DNA of 38,273 nt. Source: an uncultured Massilia sp. Lineage in GTDB: Bacteria; Pseudomonadota; Gammaproteobacteria; Burkholderiales; Burkholderiaceae_D. Within the stretch, counting starts at the first letter, position 1; the number at the start of each line of letters is the position of its first letter. Position numbers and translations under genes: made by a program. Below the pieces are notes generated by a model. The model had not been told where the DNA came from and did not search any database. It saw nothing but the letters and a program-made list of their open reading frames with translations. The stretch spans positions 1 to 38,273 of the forward strand of contig CAJYXO010000257.1 of the NCBI GenBank assembly GCA_913778765.1, in the 5' to 3' direction. Shown piece after piece: positions 9,001-15,955 of this stretch.

Positions 9001-9608
9001 CTCATCGCCCAGGCGTGCAGGCCGTAGTCGATGTATTCCTGGACCGAGGACGGGAACAGCACCGGCATGCCGACGTGGTGCAGGATGTGGTCGGACTGGT
9101 GCGCGGTGGAGGACGATTTGGCGGCGTGGTCGTCGCCGGCCAGCACCAGCACGCCGCCATGCTTGGCGGAGCCGGCGTTGTTGCCGTGTTTGAACACGTC
9201 GCCGCAGCGGTCCACGCCCGGGCCCTTGCCGTACCACATGGCAAACACGCCGTCGTACTTGGCGTTTTCGAACAGGTTGGTTTGCTGGGTGCCCCAGACG
9301 GCGGTCGCCGCCAGGTCTTCGTTCATGCCTGGGTGGAAGTGGACGTTGTGCTTGTCCAGGTGCTTCTTCGCCTTCATGGCGGTCTGGTCGACCGCGGTGA
9401 CGGGCGAACCGCGGTAGCCGGTGATGTAGCCGGCCGTGTTCAGGCCGGCTTTGAGGTCGCGTTCGTGCTGCAGCATCGGCAGGCGGATCAGGGCCTGGGT
9501 GCCGGTCATGAAGGCGCGACCGCGGGCCAACGTCCATTTGTCGTCCAGCGTGATCTCGTGCGAAGGCTGTGCAGGTGCCAGCTGGGAGCGGTCCAGGGGT
9601 GCGTTCAT
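6033..9608 (-). CDS. Indolepyruvate ferredoxin oxidoreductase family protein (fused alpha-gamma type)
   Basis: 1191 residues, the length of the fused IorA/IorB-like 2-oxoacid:ferredoxin oxidoreductases. Order: N-terminal pyruvate-oxidoreductase-like domain (GYRGSPVTAVD near 64); central thiamine-diphosphate domain with GDGTYFHSG near 526 and a following YNDAVAMTGGQ; a cysteine region near 667 (CEGCGDCSKQSNC, then CNKDFSCTTGFC) able to hold iron-sulfur clusters; a gamma-type domain starting GILVTGIGGTGVVTVGQ near 756; and a long C-terminal extension. It oxidatively decarboxylates aryl- or branched 2-oxoacids to acyl-CoA, passing electrons to ferredoxin, in amino-acid breakdown. GGAG lies ahead of ATG 9608. 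The divergent Lrp/AsnC gene is the likely regulator. Exact substrate is unknown. Confidence 0.9.
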   Translation of the reverse strand: MNAPLDRSQLAPAQPSHEITLDDKWTLARGRAFMTGTQALIRLPMLQHERDLKAGLNTAGYITGYRGSPVTAVDQTAMKAKKHLDKHNVHFHPGMNEDLAATAVWGTQQTNLFENAKYDGVFAMWYGKGPGVDRCGDVFKHGNNAGSAKHGGVLVLAGDDHAAKSSSTAHQSDHILHHVGMPVLFPSSVQEYIDYGLHAWAMSRYSGLWVSMKCVTDIIESGAVVDLDPDRVQPVIPTDFDMPPGGLNIRWPDAVLDQEVRMNNYKWYAALAYARANKLNQIVWDSPKPKIGIITAGKSYLDTRQALADLGIDEQAAADIGLRVYKVGMTWPLDSVGVHEFAQGLDEIIVVEEKRQVLEYALKEELYNLPDGERPRVVGKFDDSGEWSIKNRSGQGDWLLPGTYELNPAQIARAIASRVKHYCAGHPVAESVAQRIAYLETKEAVLKSIPVKANPETDRIPFFCSGCPHNSSTKVPEGSRALAGIGCHYMVLWMDRETSTFTHMGAEGTTWIGQAPFTDEKHVFANLGDGTYFHSGVLAIRAAVAAKVNITYKILYNDAVAMTGGQTHDGPLDPARISRQLAAEGVKPIIVVTDEPEKYPADYPWAEGVTVRHRLELMDVQKELREMPGVSAMIYDQTCASEKRRRRKKGEYPDPAKRAVINEAVCEGCGDCSKQSNCLSVEPLETELGRKRQINQSSCNKDFSCTTGFCPSFVTVEGGGLKKPKPAAPAVGAAASQAPEAALPMPRIPATMEPFGILVTGIGGTGVVTVGQILAVAAHVEGKGALVLDMSGLAQKGGPVMSHVRLADKQADLHSTRVGTGSADLVIGCDQIVTASRDALSRMGEGRTHAFVNNSTATTAAFIKNPDWQFPAEGSKGAIVQACGKDNVDFVDAGQIATALMGDAIATNMFMLGYAFQKGQVPLQEASIMKAIELNGVSIPFNKAAFNWGRTAAHDLASVTKLTTPAKVIEFKRAQTLDDLVKRRVELLTAYQNASYAAQYKAFVDQVRAAEEKAGKGTRLSEAVARYLHKLMAYKDEYEVARLYTDPAFMEKVNNMFEGDVTLKFHLAPPLLARTGKDGLPVKQEFGPWMMKAFGVLAKLKGLRGTAFDVFGYTGERKMERALIGEYRRTVEALLPKLSSENLAQAVAIASIPEEIRGFGHVKERNLAAAKRKEAGLVAAFHAGDTVSRAA

Positions 9609-9733
9609 TGTGTCTCCGAAGATGTTCTGTGCGCGCGGTCTTTTTGTTGGATGTGGCCGCGTCAGGATGGCGCCAGTATATTCCTGCCCTCCAGATATTA
9701 AATTTCAATCGATTCCCCCCGCCGGACAATTTG

Positions 9734-9748
9734 CGCAATAAAATTGCG
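9734..9748. promoter_or_regulatory. Probable Lrp/AsnC operator
   Basis: CGCAAT-AAA-ATTGCG is a perfect 15-bp palindrome with an A/T centre, the size and form of Lrp/AsnC-family sites. A further overlapping inverted pair, CAATTT (9727-9732) and AAATTG (9741-9746), extends it. It sits 25 bp before the Lrp-like start codon in the 165-bp divergent gap, well placed for autoregulation and for control of the oxidoreductase gene. Confidence 0.55.
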
Positions 9749-9773
9749 GAACACCCGAAGACGAAGGAAATTC

Positions 9774-10274
9774 ATGTCAAAAATCGAGCTGGATAAAACC
9801 GATCGCAAAATCCTGGCCATCCTCCAGGAAGACGGCCGCCTGTCCAACCAGGACGTGGCCGAGCGGGTCAACCTGTCTCCATCGCCCTGCCTGCGCCGCA
9901 TCAAGCGTCTCGAAGAAGCGGGCGTGATCCGCCAATATGTCGCCCTGCTCGATGCCGACAAGCTGGGACTGGGCCTGCTGGCCTATGTGAACGTGCGCCT
10001 GGAAAAGCATGCGGAAGGCGCCCCGAACGCGCGCGTGCCGGCGACCTCGCCGCGCTTCGAGTTCGCCCAGGCGGTGTCGGCCTGGCCGGAAGTCGTGGAT
10101 TGCTATGCGATGACGGGGGAGATGGATTTCCTGCTGCGCGTGCACGTGGAAGACATGGACCATTTCTCGCGCTTCATGATGGGCACCCTGTTGCGCCATC
10201 CGGCGGTGCTCGACGTGAAATCGAGTTTTGCGCTGCAAAAGATCAAGGAAACGACGGCGCTGCCGATCGTCTAG
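9774..10274 (+). CDS. Lrp/AsnC family transcriptional regulator
   Basis: 166 residues. An N-terminal winged helix-turn-helix (about 4-62, LDKTDRKILAILQEDGRLSNQDVAERV and SPCLRRIKRLEEAGVI as its two halves) is followed by the RAM effector/oligomerisation domain (GEMDFLLRVHVEDMDHF near 116-132). The linker between the first RAM strand and helix carries an extra HAEGAPNARVPATSP stretch. The start is ATG 9774, with GAAGGAAA just before it; an upstream in-frame start at 9744 lies in the operator and is not used here. Such proteins sense amino acids. Divergence from a 2-oxoacid oxidoreductase suggests it controls amino-acid catabolism, like BkdR-type regulators; that role is inferred. It ends 3 bp from the convergent GNAT gene. 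Confidence 0.9.
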   Translation: MSKIELDKTDRKILAILQEDGRLSNQDVAERVNLSPSPCLRRIKRLEEAGVIRQYVALLDADKLGLGLLAYVNVRLEKHAEGAPNARVPATSPRFEFAQAVSAWPEVVDCYAMTGEMDFLLRVHVEDMDHFSRFMMGTLLRHPAVLDVKSSFALQKIKETTALPIV

Positions 10275-10277
10275 CGC

Positions 10278-10940
10278 TTATTTTTTGGGCGTGAACCATT
10301 TCAAGGCCAGGCGCGCATTGCGCTTGACCGTGTAGTCGATCTTGGCGATCTGCTCTTCCAGCGCCTCGGCCAGCACGCTCGAGGGGCTGGGCGGCGGCAG
10401 GTGCAGGTGGGCGTCGGCCTCGCCGTATTCGCGCTGGATCTCCATGCCCGCTTTCTTGGCGATGTGCATCATCGTGCGGTTCGAGGACAAACACTGCATG
10501 TAGAGCGTGTCGACGTCGACGTTGCGGCAGTGGATGGCGGCGCGCTCGAACAGCCGCGTGCCGACGCCCAGCCCGCGCGCCGACGTCGATACCGAGACGC
10601 CGAACTCGGCCACCTTTTCCTTGTCGGTGTAGTGGATGCTGTCCGGGTGCGCCTCTTTCGAGGTGAAGGCCAGGTGGCCGACGCCGACCAGCTGGAACAC
10701 CCGGTTGTAGACGCCGAACACGATGTCGTTCGTGAAATCGAGTTTGGCGACGTAGTTGCTCACCTGCTCGTCCGGCAGCACGGTGCCGAAGCGCAGCAAG
10801 CGGTCGCTACCGTCGAGCGCCATGAAATGGCGCAGCACGCGCCGGCGGTCGCGCTCGCTCAAGGCCTTGACCAGCACCGGCTGGCGGCCGTGTTTGCCGG
10901 CCAGGTTGTGCAGCCAGCGGCGGAGGGGGTTGTCCTGCAT
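10278..10940 (-). CDS. GNAT family N-acetyltransferase
   Basis: 220 residues from ATG 10940. The acetyl-CoA pyrophosphate-binding signature of GNAT enzymes is present as SARGLGVGTRLFERA (about 136-150), preceded by the FGVYNRVFQLVGVGHLAF strands. The fold half and motif are clear; the acetyl acceptor is not. The reading frame stays open to 11000, but those extra residues (GSRLRGND) are translated REP-like repeat and are excluded. The gene ends 3 bp from the convergent Lrp-like gene, with no terminator between. A family A repeat separates it from cca upstream. Confidence 0.82.
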   Translation of the reverse strand: MQDNPLRRWLHNLAGKHGRQPVLVKALSERDRRRVLRHFMALDGSDRLLRFGTVLPDEQVSNYVAKLDFTNDIVFGVYNRVFQLVGVGHLAFTSKEAHPDSIHYTDKEKVAEFGVSVSTSARGLGVGTRLFERAAIHCRNVDVDTLYMQCLSSNRTMMHIAKKAGMEIQREYGEADAHLHLPPPSPSSVLAEALEEQIAKIDYTVKRNARLALKWFTPKK

Positions 10941-10973
10941 GGGGTGGCATTGTAGCGGATTGAGCCGCACATG

Positions 10974-11075
10974 GTCGTTCCCGCGCAGGCGGGAACCCAA
11001 GTTCCTCGTGTAACGCTTGCATGTGCTAACGGCTGTTCACGCAAACTTGGATTCCCGCCTGCGCGGGAATGACGG
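10974..11075. repeat. REP-like hairpin pair, family A copy 2
   Basis: Arm 1 (10974-11004) reads GTCGTTCCCGCGCAGGCGGG then AACCCAAGTTC. Arm 2 (11041-11075) reads CAAACTTGGATTCCCGCC then TGCGCGGGAATGACGG. The arms are inverted relative to each other and each is itself a hairpin, a BIME-like unit. Arm 2 stops exactly at the cca stop codon (TAG, 11076-11078 on the minus strand), and the unit lies between cca and the GNAT gene. Confidence 0.85.
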
Positions 11076-12152
11076 CTAGGAGGCCACCGCCGCCACCCGC
11101 GCCGCATGTACTGCCGCCGGAATTTCCGCCTTGTTCTCCACGAAGCGTCCCGCGATCTCCCCGGCGTTCACCCCGCGCGCCGCCTCCAGCGCCTGCAACA
11201 GGCGCGGCGCCTGGGTCTCGGCCCCGGGCGCGAAACATGCCGCCGCCAGCAGCATCTGCGCAAACCGCTCCGGCTTGCGGAAGGCGTCGCAGCGTTCGAA
11301 CAGGGTAACGGCGGCTTCCGGGTCCAGCGCCTGTCCAAGCATCCCCTGCTCGCGCGCCGTCATGACGGCCAGGTCGCGGCAATCGACGGGCACGCGCAGG
11401 CGTTTGGCGATGTCGCCGATCGCCTGACCCAGGCCATGCATCAACACCGCAAAGCGGACGGGCAGGTCGAGCCGGCGCCCGGCGGCGGCGTCGATCTGCC
11501 GCATCAGCCCGGCGTCCGCGGCGAGTTCCGGCAAGATGCGCGCCAAGGCCCCGCAGTCAGCCAGCACGGCGAACATGCGCGACGGCGTCCGCTCCATCAA
11601 TCCTCGCGACAATTCCTGCCAGACCCGCTCCGGCACCAGCGCATCGGCCTCGCCCTCCTCGACCATCCTTTGCATCAGGGCATTCGTCGACTGGGCCACC
11701 CGGAAATCCGCAAACCGCGCGGCAAAGCGGGCCAGCCGCAGGATCCTTACCGGGTCTTCGGCAAAGGCATCGGAGACGTGGCGGAAGATGCGGTCGCGCA
11801 GGTCCTGCCGGCCGCCGTAGGGGTCGACGATGCCGCCATCCTCGGCGCGCGCCATCGCATTGATGGTCAGGTCGCGCCGGATCAGGTCGTCTTCCAGTTT
11901 CACATCCGGCGAGGTATGGAACACGAAGCCGTGGTAGCCCGGCGCAGTCTTGCGCTCGGTGCGCGCCAGCGCGTATTCCTCGTGCGTTTGAGGATGCAGG
12001 AAGACCGGGAAATCCTTGCCGACCGGCCGGAATCCCTTGGCGACCATGTCTTCGGGCGTGGCGCCGACCACGACCCAGTCGTGGTCCTGCACCGGCAGCC
12101 CCAGCAGTTCATCGCGCACGGCGCCGCCGACGACGAAAGCCTGCATGCCCAT
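11076..12152 (-). CDS. cca: CCA tRNA nucleotidyltransferase
   Basis: 358 residues. It adds or repairs the 3'-CCA of tRNAs from CTP and ATP. The nucleotidyltransferase head is intact: GGAVRDELLG (9-18), the metal-binding D23 and D25 in QDHDW, RRDLTINAMA (92-101) and the neck RILRLARFAARF (136-147). Multifunctional gammaproteobacterial CCA enzymes carry an HD phosphohydrolase domain with an HDLGK motif; here the site reads MHGLGQ (H239-G240), and the segment that normally follows is missing about 20 residues, so phosphatase/phosphodiesterase activity is probably lost. ATG 12152 overlaps the GST stop as TGATG; M3 (12146) is an alternative start. The frame is open further upstream but that part is antisense to nothing useful and lies inside the GST gene. 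Confidence 0.9.
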   Translation of the reverse strand: MGMQAFVVGGAVRDELLGLPVQDHDWVVVGATPEDMVAKGFRPVGKDFPVFLHPQTHEEYALARTERKTAPGYHGFVFHTSPDVKLEDDLIRRDLTINAMARAEDGGIVDPYGGRQDLRDRIFRHVSDAFAEDPVRILRLARFAARFADFRVAQSTNALMQRMVEEGEADALVPERVWQELSRGLMERTPSRMFAVLADCGALARILPELAADAGLMRQIDAAAGRRLDLPVRFAVLMHGLGQAIGDIAKRLRVPVDCRDLAVMTAREQGMLGQALDPEAAVTLFERCDAFRKPERFAQMLLAAACFAPGAETQAPRLLQALEAARGVNAGEIAGRFVENKAEIPAAVHAARVAAVAS

Positions 12153-12868
12153 CAGTCCGGCAGCTCGTCTTCGTGGGCGGTGGCGATTTCGGTTTCCGCC
12201 ATCGCTTCCTCGACCCAGCGCGCGACGGCCGGATGGGCCAGCATGCGGTCGCAATAGGCCTGCAGGGCCGGCGCCAGCGCCACTCCATAGGTTTTGAAAC
12301 GCATCACCACCGGGGCATAAAAGGCGTCGGCGATGGAGAAATCGCCGAACAGGAAGCGGTGATGGCCGAAGCGCGCCAGGCACTCCTCCCAGATCTCGCA
12401 GATGCGCCCGATGTCGGCCTGGGCGCCCGGCGTGCGGCCGCGGCCCGGCAAGCGTGCCTTGATGTTCATCGACATCGCGCTGCGCAGGTCGGGGAAGCCG
12501 GAGTGCATCTCGGCGACCACGGAACGCGCCATCGCGCGCGCCGCCACGTCCTGCGGCCACATGTGTTTTTCCGGGAACTGCTCGGCCAGGTATTCGCAGA
12601 TCGCGAGGCTGTCCCAGATCGTCATTTCGCCGGCCAGCAGCACCGGCACGCGGCCGGCGTGCGAAAAGCGCGCGATGTTGGCGGCCGTATCGGCCTGGTC
12701 GAGCAGCACGCGGACTTCGGTGAACGGGATCCCGGCCGCCACCGCCGCCACCCACGGGCGCATCGACCACGACGAGTAATTCTTGTTGCCGATGACGAGG
12801 GTCAGGCCCGCCTGGCGCGCCTGGTCGAGGGTTTGCGAAAGCGTCGGGTCGAGTTCGATGGTCTGCAT
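12152..12868 (-). CDS. Glutathione S-transferase family protein
   Basis: 238 residues. The N-terminal thioredoxin-like domain begins after a short extension with VIGNKNYSSWSMRPW (about 25-39), a signature of a bacterial GST subgroup with Ser as the likely glutathione-activating residue. The cis-proline site GRVPVLL (about 72-78) and WDSLAICEYL (85-94) follow, then an all-helical C-terminal domain. It should conjugate or otherwise use glutathione in the cytosol; the substrate is unknown. Its TGA overlaps the cca ATG by one base, so the two are translationally coupled, and the NDUFA9-like gene ends 9 bp upstream, making a probable operon. Confidence 0.88.
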   Translation of the reverse strand: MQTIELDPTLSQTLDQARQAGLTLVIGNKNYSSWSMRPWVAAVAAGIPFTEVRVLLDQADTAANIARFSHAGRVPVLLAGEMTIWDSLAICEYLAEQFPEKHMWPQDVAARAMARSVVAEMHSGFPDLRSAMSMNIKARLPGRGRTPGAQADIGRICEIWEECLARFGHHRFLFGDFSIADAFYAPVVMRFKTYGVALAPALQAYCDRMLAHPAVARWVEEAMAETEIATAHEDELPD

Positions 12869-12877
12869 GGTCTCTTT

Positions 12878-13864
12878 CTATTTCGGATGGGGGTGTTCCG
12901 CATGAGCATGCCGCGCGCGGGAGCGCAGCTCGTCGAGTTGCCCGGCCGGCGCCAGATACTGCGGCGCGACGGACTCGAGCGCCGTGAGCTTGATATCGAG
13001 CGCTTCCGCTGTCAAGACCTCATTGGACGGTTTGACAACATTATCGACTTTCATGGCGTCCAGGTTGTCGCGCGTGACCAGCGGCGTGCCCGGCAACAGC
13101 TCGAAGAACATCGCCTGCAGCCGCGCCAGCGTGTCCGGCAAGGCGACGATCGGCCGCGGGTGGCCCGAGTAGCGTCCCGCCAGGCGCACCAGCTCGGCCA
13201 GGGTGTAGATGCCGGGGCCGCCCAGTTCGACAATGCGGCGGCGGCTGTCCGGCGTGCGCAGCGCATGCACGAAGGCATCGGCAACGTCGCCGACATACAC
13301 CGGCTGGAAGCGCGCATCGGCGCAGGCCAGCGGCACCACGGGCAGGTGGCGCTGCAGTCGCGCAAAGGTATTCAGGAACTTGTCTTCCGGCCCGAACACG
13401 ACCGAAGGGCGGAAGATCGTCGCTGCGACCGAGGCATCGCTGATGGCGGCCAGTTCGCCGTCGGCCTTCGAACGCTGGTACATCGAGGGGCCGTCGCGCA
13501 GGGCGCCGAGCGCGCTCATGTGCAGGTAGCGCGGCACGCCCCCGGCCGCGCAGGCGGCGACGATGCGGCGCGGCAGCTCGACGTGGACGTGACGGAAATC
13601 CGGCCCGTAGGGATGGCCGCGGCGCGAATGCAGGATGCCGACCAGGTTGATGACGGCATCCTTGCCGGCCACCAGGCGGCGCAGGGTGGCTTCGTCCCCC
13701 ATGTCGGCCTGGACGATGTCGACGCCCAGCGGCATCAGGTGCATGGCACGCGCTTCGTGCCGGGTCGGCGCGACGATGCTCACTTCGTGCTCGGTCAGCC
13801 TCGCTGCGAGGTGGCTGCCGATGAATCCTGTTGCTCCGAACAACACTACCGACAGCTCGCGCAT
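12878..13864 (-). CDS. Complex I NDUFA9-family NAD(P)-binding protein (atypical SDR)
   Basis: 328 residues. The Rossmann nucleotide-binding motif GATGFIGSHLAARL is at residues 9-22, followed by VVAP-type strands, INLVGILHSRRGHPYG and the YQRSKADGE helix with Tyr and Lys in the active-site position (YxxxK-like). This matches the NDUFA9/atypical short-chain dehydrogenase family. In bacteria these proteins are not shown to be complex I subunits; many act in quinone or sugar-nucleotide metabolism, so function here is open. AGGAG lies 10 bases before ATG 13864. The reading frame stays open to 14545 but the upstream part is antisense-frame to the transglycosylase. It ends 9 bp before the GST start and begins 11 bp after the transglycosylase stop. 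Confidence 0.8.
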   Translation of the reverse strand: MRELSVVLFGATGFIGSHLAARLTEHEVSIVAPTRHEARAMHLMPLGVDIVQADMGDEATLRRLVAGKDAVINLVGILHSRRGHPYGPDFRHVHVELPRRIVAACAAGGVPRYLHMSALGALRDGPSMYQRSKADGELAAISDASVAATIFRPSVVFGPEDKFLNTFARLQRHLPVVPLACADARFQPVYVGDVADAFVHALRTPDSRRRIVELGGPGIYTLAELVRLAGRYSGHPRPIVALPDTLARLQAMFFELLPGTPLVTRDNLDAMKVDNVVKPSNEVLTAEALDIKLTALESVAPQYLAPAGQLDELRSRARHAHAEHPHPK

Positions 13865-13875
13865 GGCGATGGCTC

Positions 13876-15921
13876 CTAGGGCAGGCCAATCCCGCTGCCG
13901 CGCGGTGCGATCGTCCCCAGGCGGGCCTTGAGCGACTGCGGACGCTTGTCGAACAATGCGGCATAGTTCGTTGCGTTCGACATCACGTTGCGCACGTAGT
14001 TGCGCGTTTCCTCGAAAGGAATCGTCTCGACGAAGACCGCGCCTTCCATCGGCGCGCTCAACAGCCCGCGCCAGGTGCGGGTGCGGCCCGGCCCGGCGTT
14101 GTAAGAGGCGGTGGCCAGCACCTGCGAGCCTTCGGCATTGTTCAGCACCATGTTCAGGTAATTGGTGCCGAGCAGGATGTTGGTGCGGATGTCGCTCAGC
14201 ATGCCGTGGCCGTAATCGTCCATGCCGATCTTGCCCGCCACCCACTTGGCGGTCGACGGCATCACCTGCATCAGGCCGGAGGCGCCGACGCCGGACTGGG
14301 CGTCCGAGATGAAGCGCGATTCCTGGCGGATCAGGCCGTACACCCAGGCCTGGTCCAGGCCCAGGCCCTGCGCGGTGGGATGCAGGATGTCGTTGTGCGG
14401 CGCCGGGAAGCGCTGCGTGTAGTCGAATTCGGTGCGGGTACGCTCCGAGGTGTTCACCATGCGGTCGAGGATCTCGTTCTGGCGTGCGTACTCGGCGGCC
14501 ACCAGCAACTGGCGGTCGGACATATTCTGCAGCGTCCAGTTCCATTCACGCGTGCCCTCGAAGCGCAGGCGCAGGCTGAAGAATTTCAGGGCGCGCCGGA
14601 AGCCGGGATTCGCGGCCACCTGCGCCAGCTCGGCCGCGGTGGGCGCGGTCGGTCCGCCGGCGCTGGGCGGAATCGAGATCTGCTGGCCGATTTCCTCGAG
14701 CGCCAGTTGTCCGTAAAAACTGTTCTGGTCGGCGATGCGGCGGAACAGCGCCTGCGCATCCTCCTTCTTGCCCTGCGCCATGTCGGCGCGGCCCAACCAA
14801 TAGACCCATCCCGGCCAGGCGCGCTGGTCCTCGGGCATCGCCTCGATCGTGGCGCGCACCATTTTCCAGTCGCCGCGGCGCAGCGCGATGCGGGTCTTCC
14901 ATTCGGCCTGGAATTCCGACAGCGGCGCCCCGGCGGCGCGCTGCCAGTAGTCGTAGGCCTCCGGCGCCAGCACCAGCGAGGCGGCCAGCGCGATGTTCGA
15001 CCAGCCGATCGCCTTCTCCTCGGCGTTGAGCTTGGGCGCATTCTTGTTCAGCGCCACCGTCGCCAGCTTCAGGCTGGTGCGCGCCATGCGGCCGACGGCG
15101 ACCAGGTAGATTTCGTGTTCGGCACGCGAGCCGCCGATGCCGCGCGCCATCGCCAGCGCCGGAACGTCGACCGCCTGGGCGGCGCGGGTGTCGGAGGCGC
15201 CCAGCAGGAGGGCGGTGCGGCGCGAGGGGCCGGTGGCGTGCATCTCGCCGGCCAGGCGCAGCTGGGCCAGCAGATCGTCCTTCGTAAACTGGCCGGACTG
15301 GGCCAGCTGGCCGACCAGGGCGGCGCAGGCTTCGCCATAGAGCGGCGGATTGTCGAGCAGGGCGCGGGCTTCGCGCGCCACGTTCTGCCCCTTCACGGCG
15401 CGCGACAGCAGCGCATAGCACTTGACCTGGTAATCGTCGTTCTTGACGAACAGGGGCAGCTCGCGGTCGAAGTTGAACCAGTCGCGCTTGCGGCCCAGCT
15501 CGAGCAGCCAGTCGTTACGGAGGCGGTCGGCGATGGCGCTGCCTTCCCAGCGCTTCAGGAAATCCAGCACTTCCTCGTTCGACGCGTCCTTCAAACGCGG
15601 TTTGAGACGATAATAGTCGACATACGAGGGAATTGCGTAGTTCGGCAGGCGGGCCGCCAGCTCGGCCGCCCTGGCGGCATCGTTCTGGCGCGCGGCGTCG
15701 CGCAACTGCAGGAAGAGCGTGTCCTGCTCGCGGGCAGCGTCGAGCGCGGCCTGGGATAGCACGGCGGGCGCCGCTGCGGCGGGCGCTGTGGCCGGCACGG
15801 CGGCAGGCGCCGTAGCAGGCGCTGCGGGCACGGCTTGCGGCGCCGGCTGGGCGGCTAGCGCGGAGGACAACAGGGTCGTGGCGGCAAGACTTGCGCCGGC
15901 TAACAATTTCAATTGGAACAT
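13876..15921 (-). CDS. slt: Soluble lytic murein transglycosylase (Slt70-like)
   Basis: 681 residues. A Sec signal peptide (MFQLKLLAGASLAATT... cut after SALA) leads to an Ala/Pro-rich tether, a long superhelical U-domain of alpha-helical repeats (about 60-480), and a C-terminal SLT domain with catalytic Glu in GLIRQESRF, then GLMQVMPSTAKWVA and the NILLGTNYLN and ATASYNAGPGRTRTW motifs. It cleaves peptidoglycan to 1,6-anhydro-muropeptides in the periplasm during wall turnover. The start 15921 is chosen because GAAGG lies eight bases upstream and the signal peptide begins there. A start at 15957 is possible, but it has no ribosome site and overlaps the divergent cyclo-ligase start codon. Confidence 0.9.
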   Translation of the reverse strand: MFQLKLLAGASLAATTLLSSALAAQPAPQAVPAAPATAPAAVPATAPAAAAPAVLSQAALDAAREQDTLFLQLRDAARQNDAARAAELAARLPNYAIPSYVDYYRLKPRLKDASNEEVLDFLKRWEGSAIADRLRNDWLLELGRKRDWFNFDRELPLFVKNDDYQVKCYALLSRAVKGQNVAREARALLDNPPLYGEACAALVGQLAQSGQFTKDDLLAQLRLAGEMHATGPSRRTALLLGASDTRAAQAVDVPALAMARGIGGSRAEHEIYLVAVGRMARTSLKLATVALNKNAPKLNAEEKAIGWSNIALAASLVLAPEAYDYWQRAAGAPLSEFQAEWKTRIALRRGDWKMVRATIEAMPEDQRAWPGWVYWLGRADMAQGKKEDAQALFRRIADQNSFYGQLALEEIGQQISIPPSAGGPTAPTAAELAQVAANPGFRRALKFFSLRLRFEGTREWNWTLQNMSDRQLLVAAEYARQNEILDRMVNTSERTRTEFDYTQRFPAPHNDILHPTAQGLGLDQAWVYGLIRQESRFISDAQSGVGASGLMQVMPSTAKWVAGKIGMDDYGHGMLSDIRTNILLGTNYLNMVLNNAEGSQVLATASYNAGPGRTRTWRGLLSAPMEGAVFVETIPFEETRNYVRNVMSNATNYAALFDKRPQSLKARLGTIAPRGSGIGLP

Positions 15922-15955
15922 CAAACCAACCTTCAATGTACGCTTCAATTCATCC

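Noticed and set aside
5871..9701. Open plus-strand frame of 1276 residues antisense to the oxidoreductase
   Set aside because: It is a mirror of the GC-rich codon pattern of the minus-strand gene. It has no domain, is rich in His/Arg/Val/Gly runs typical of such shadows, and the opposite strand has a full set of catalytic motifs.
10941..11000. N-terminal extension of the GNAT protein (GSRLRGND...)
   Set aside because: The extra residues are translated from the family A REP-like repeat; the ATG at 10940 gives the expected protein.
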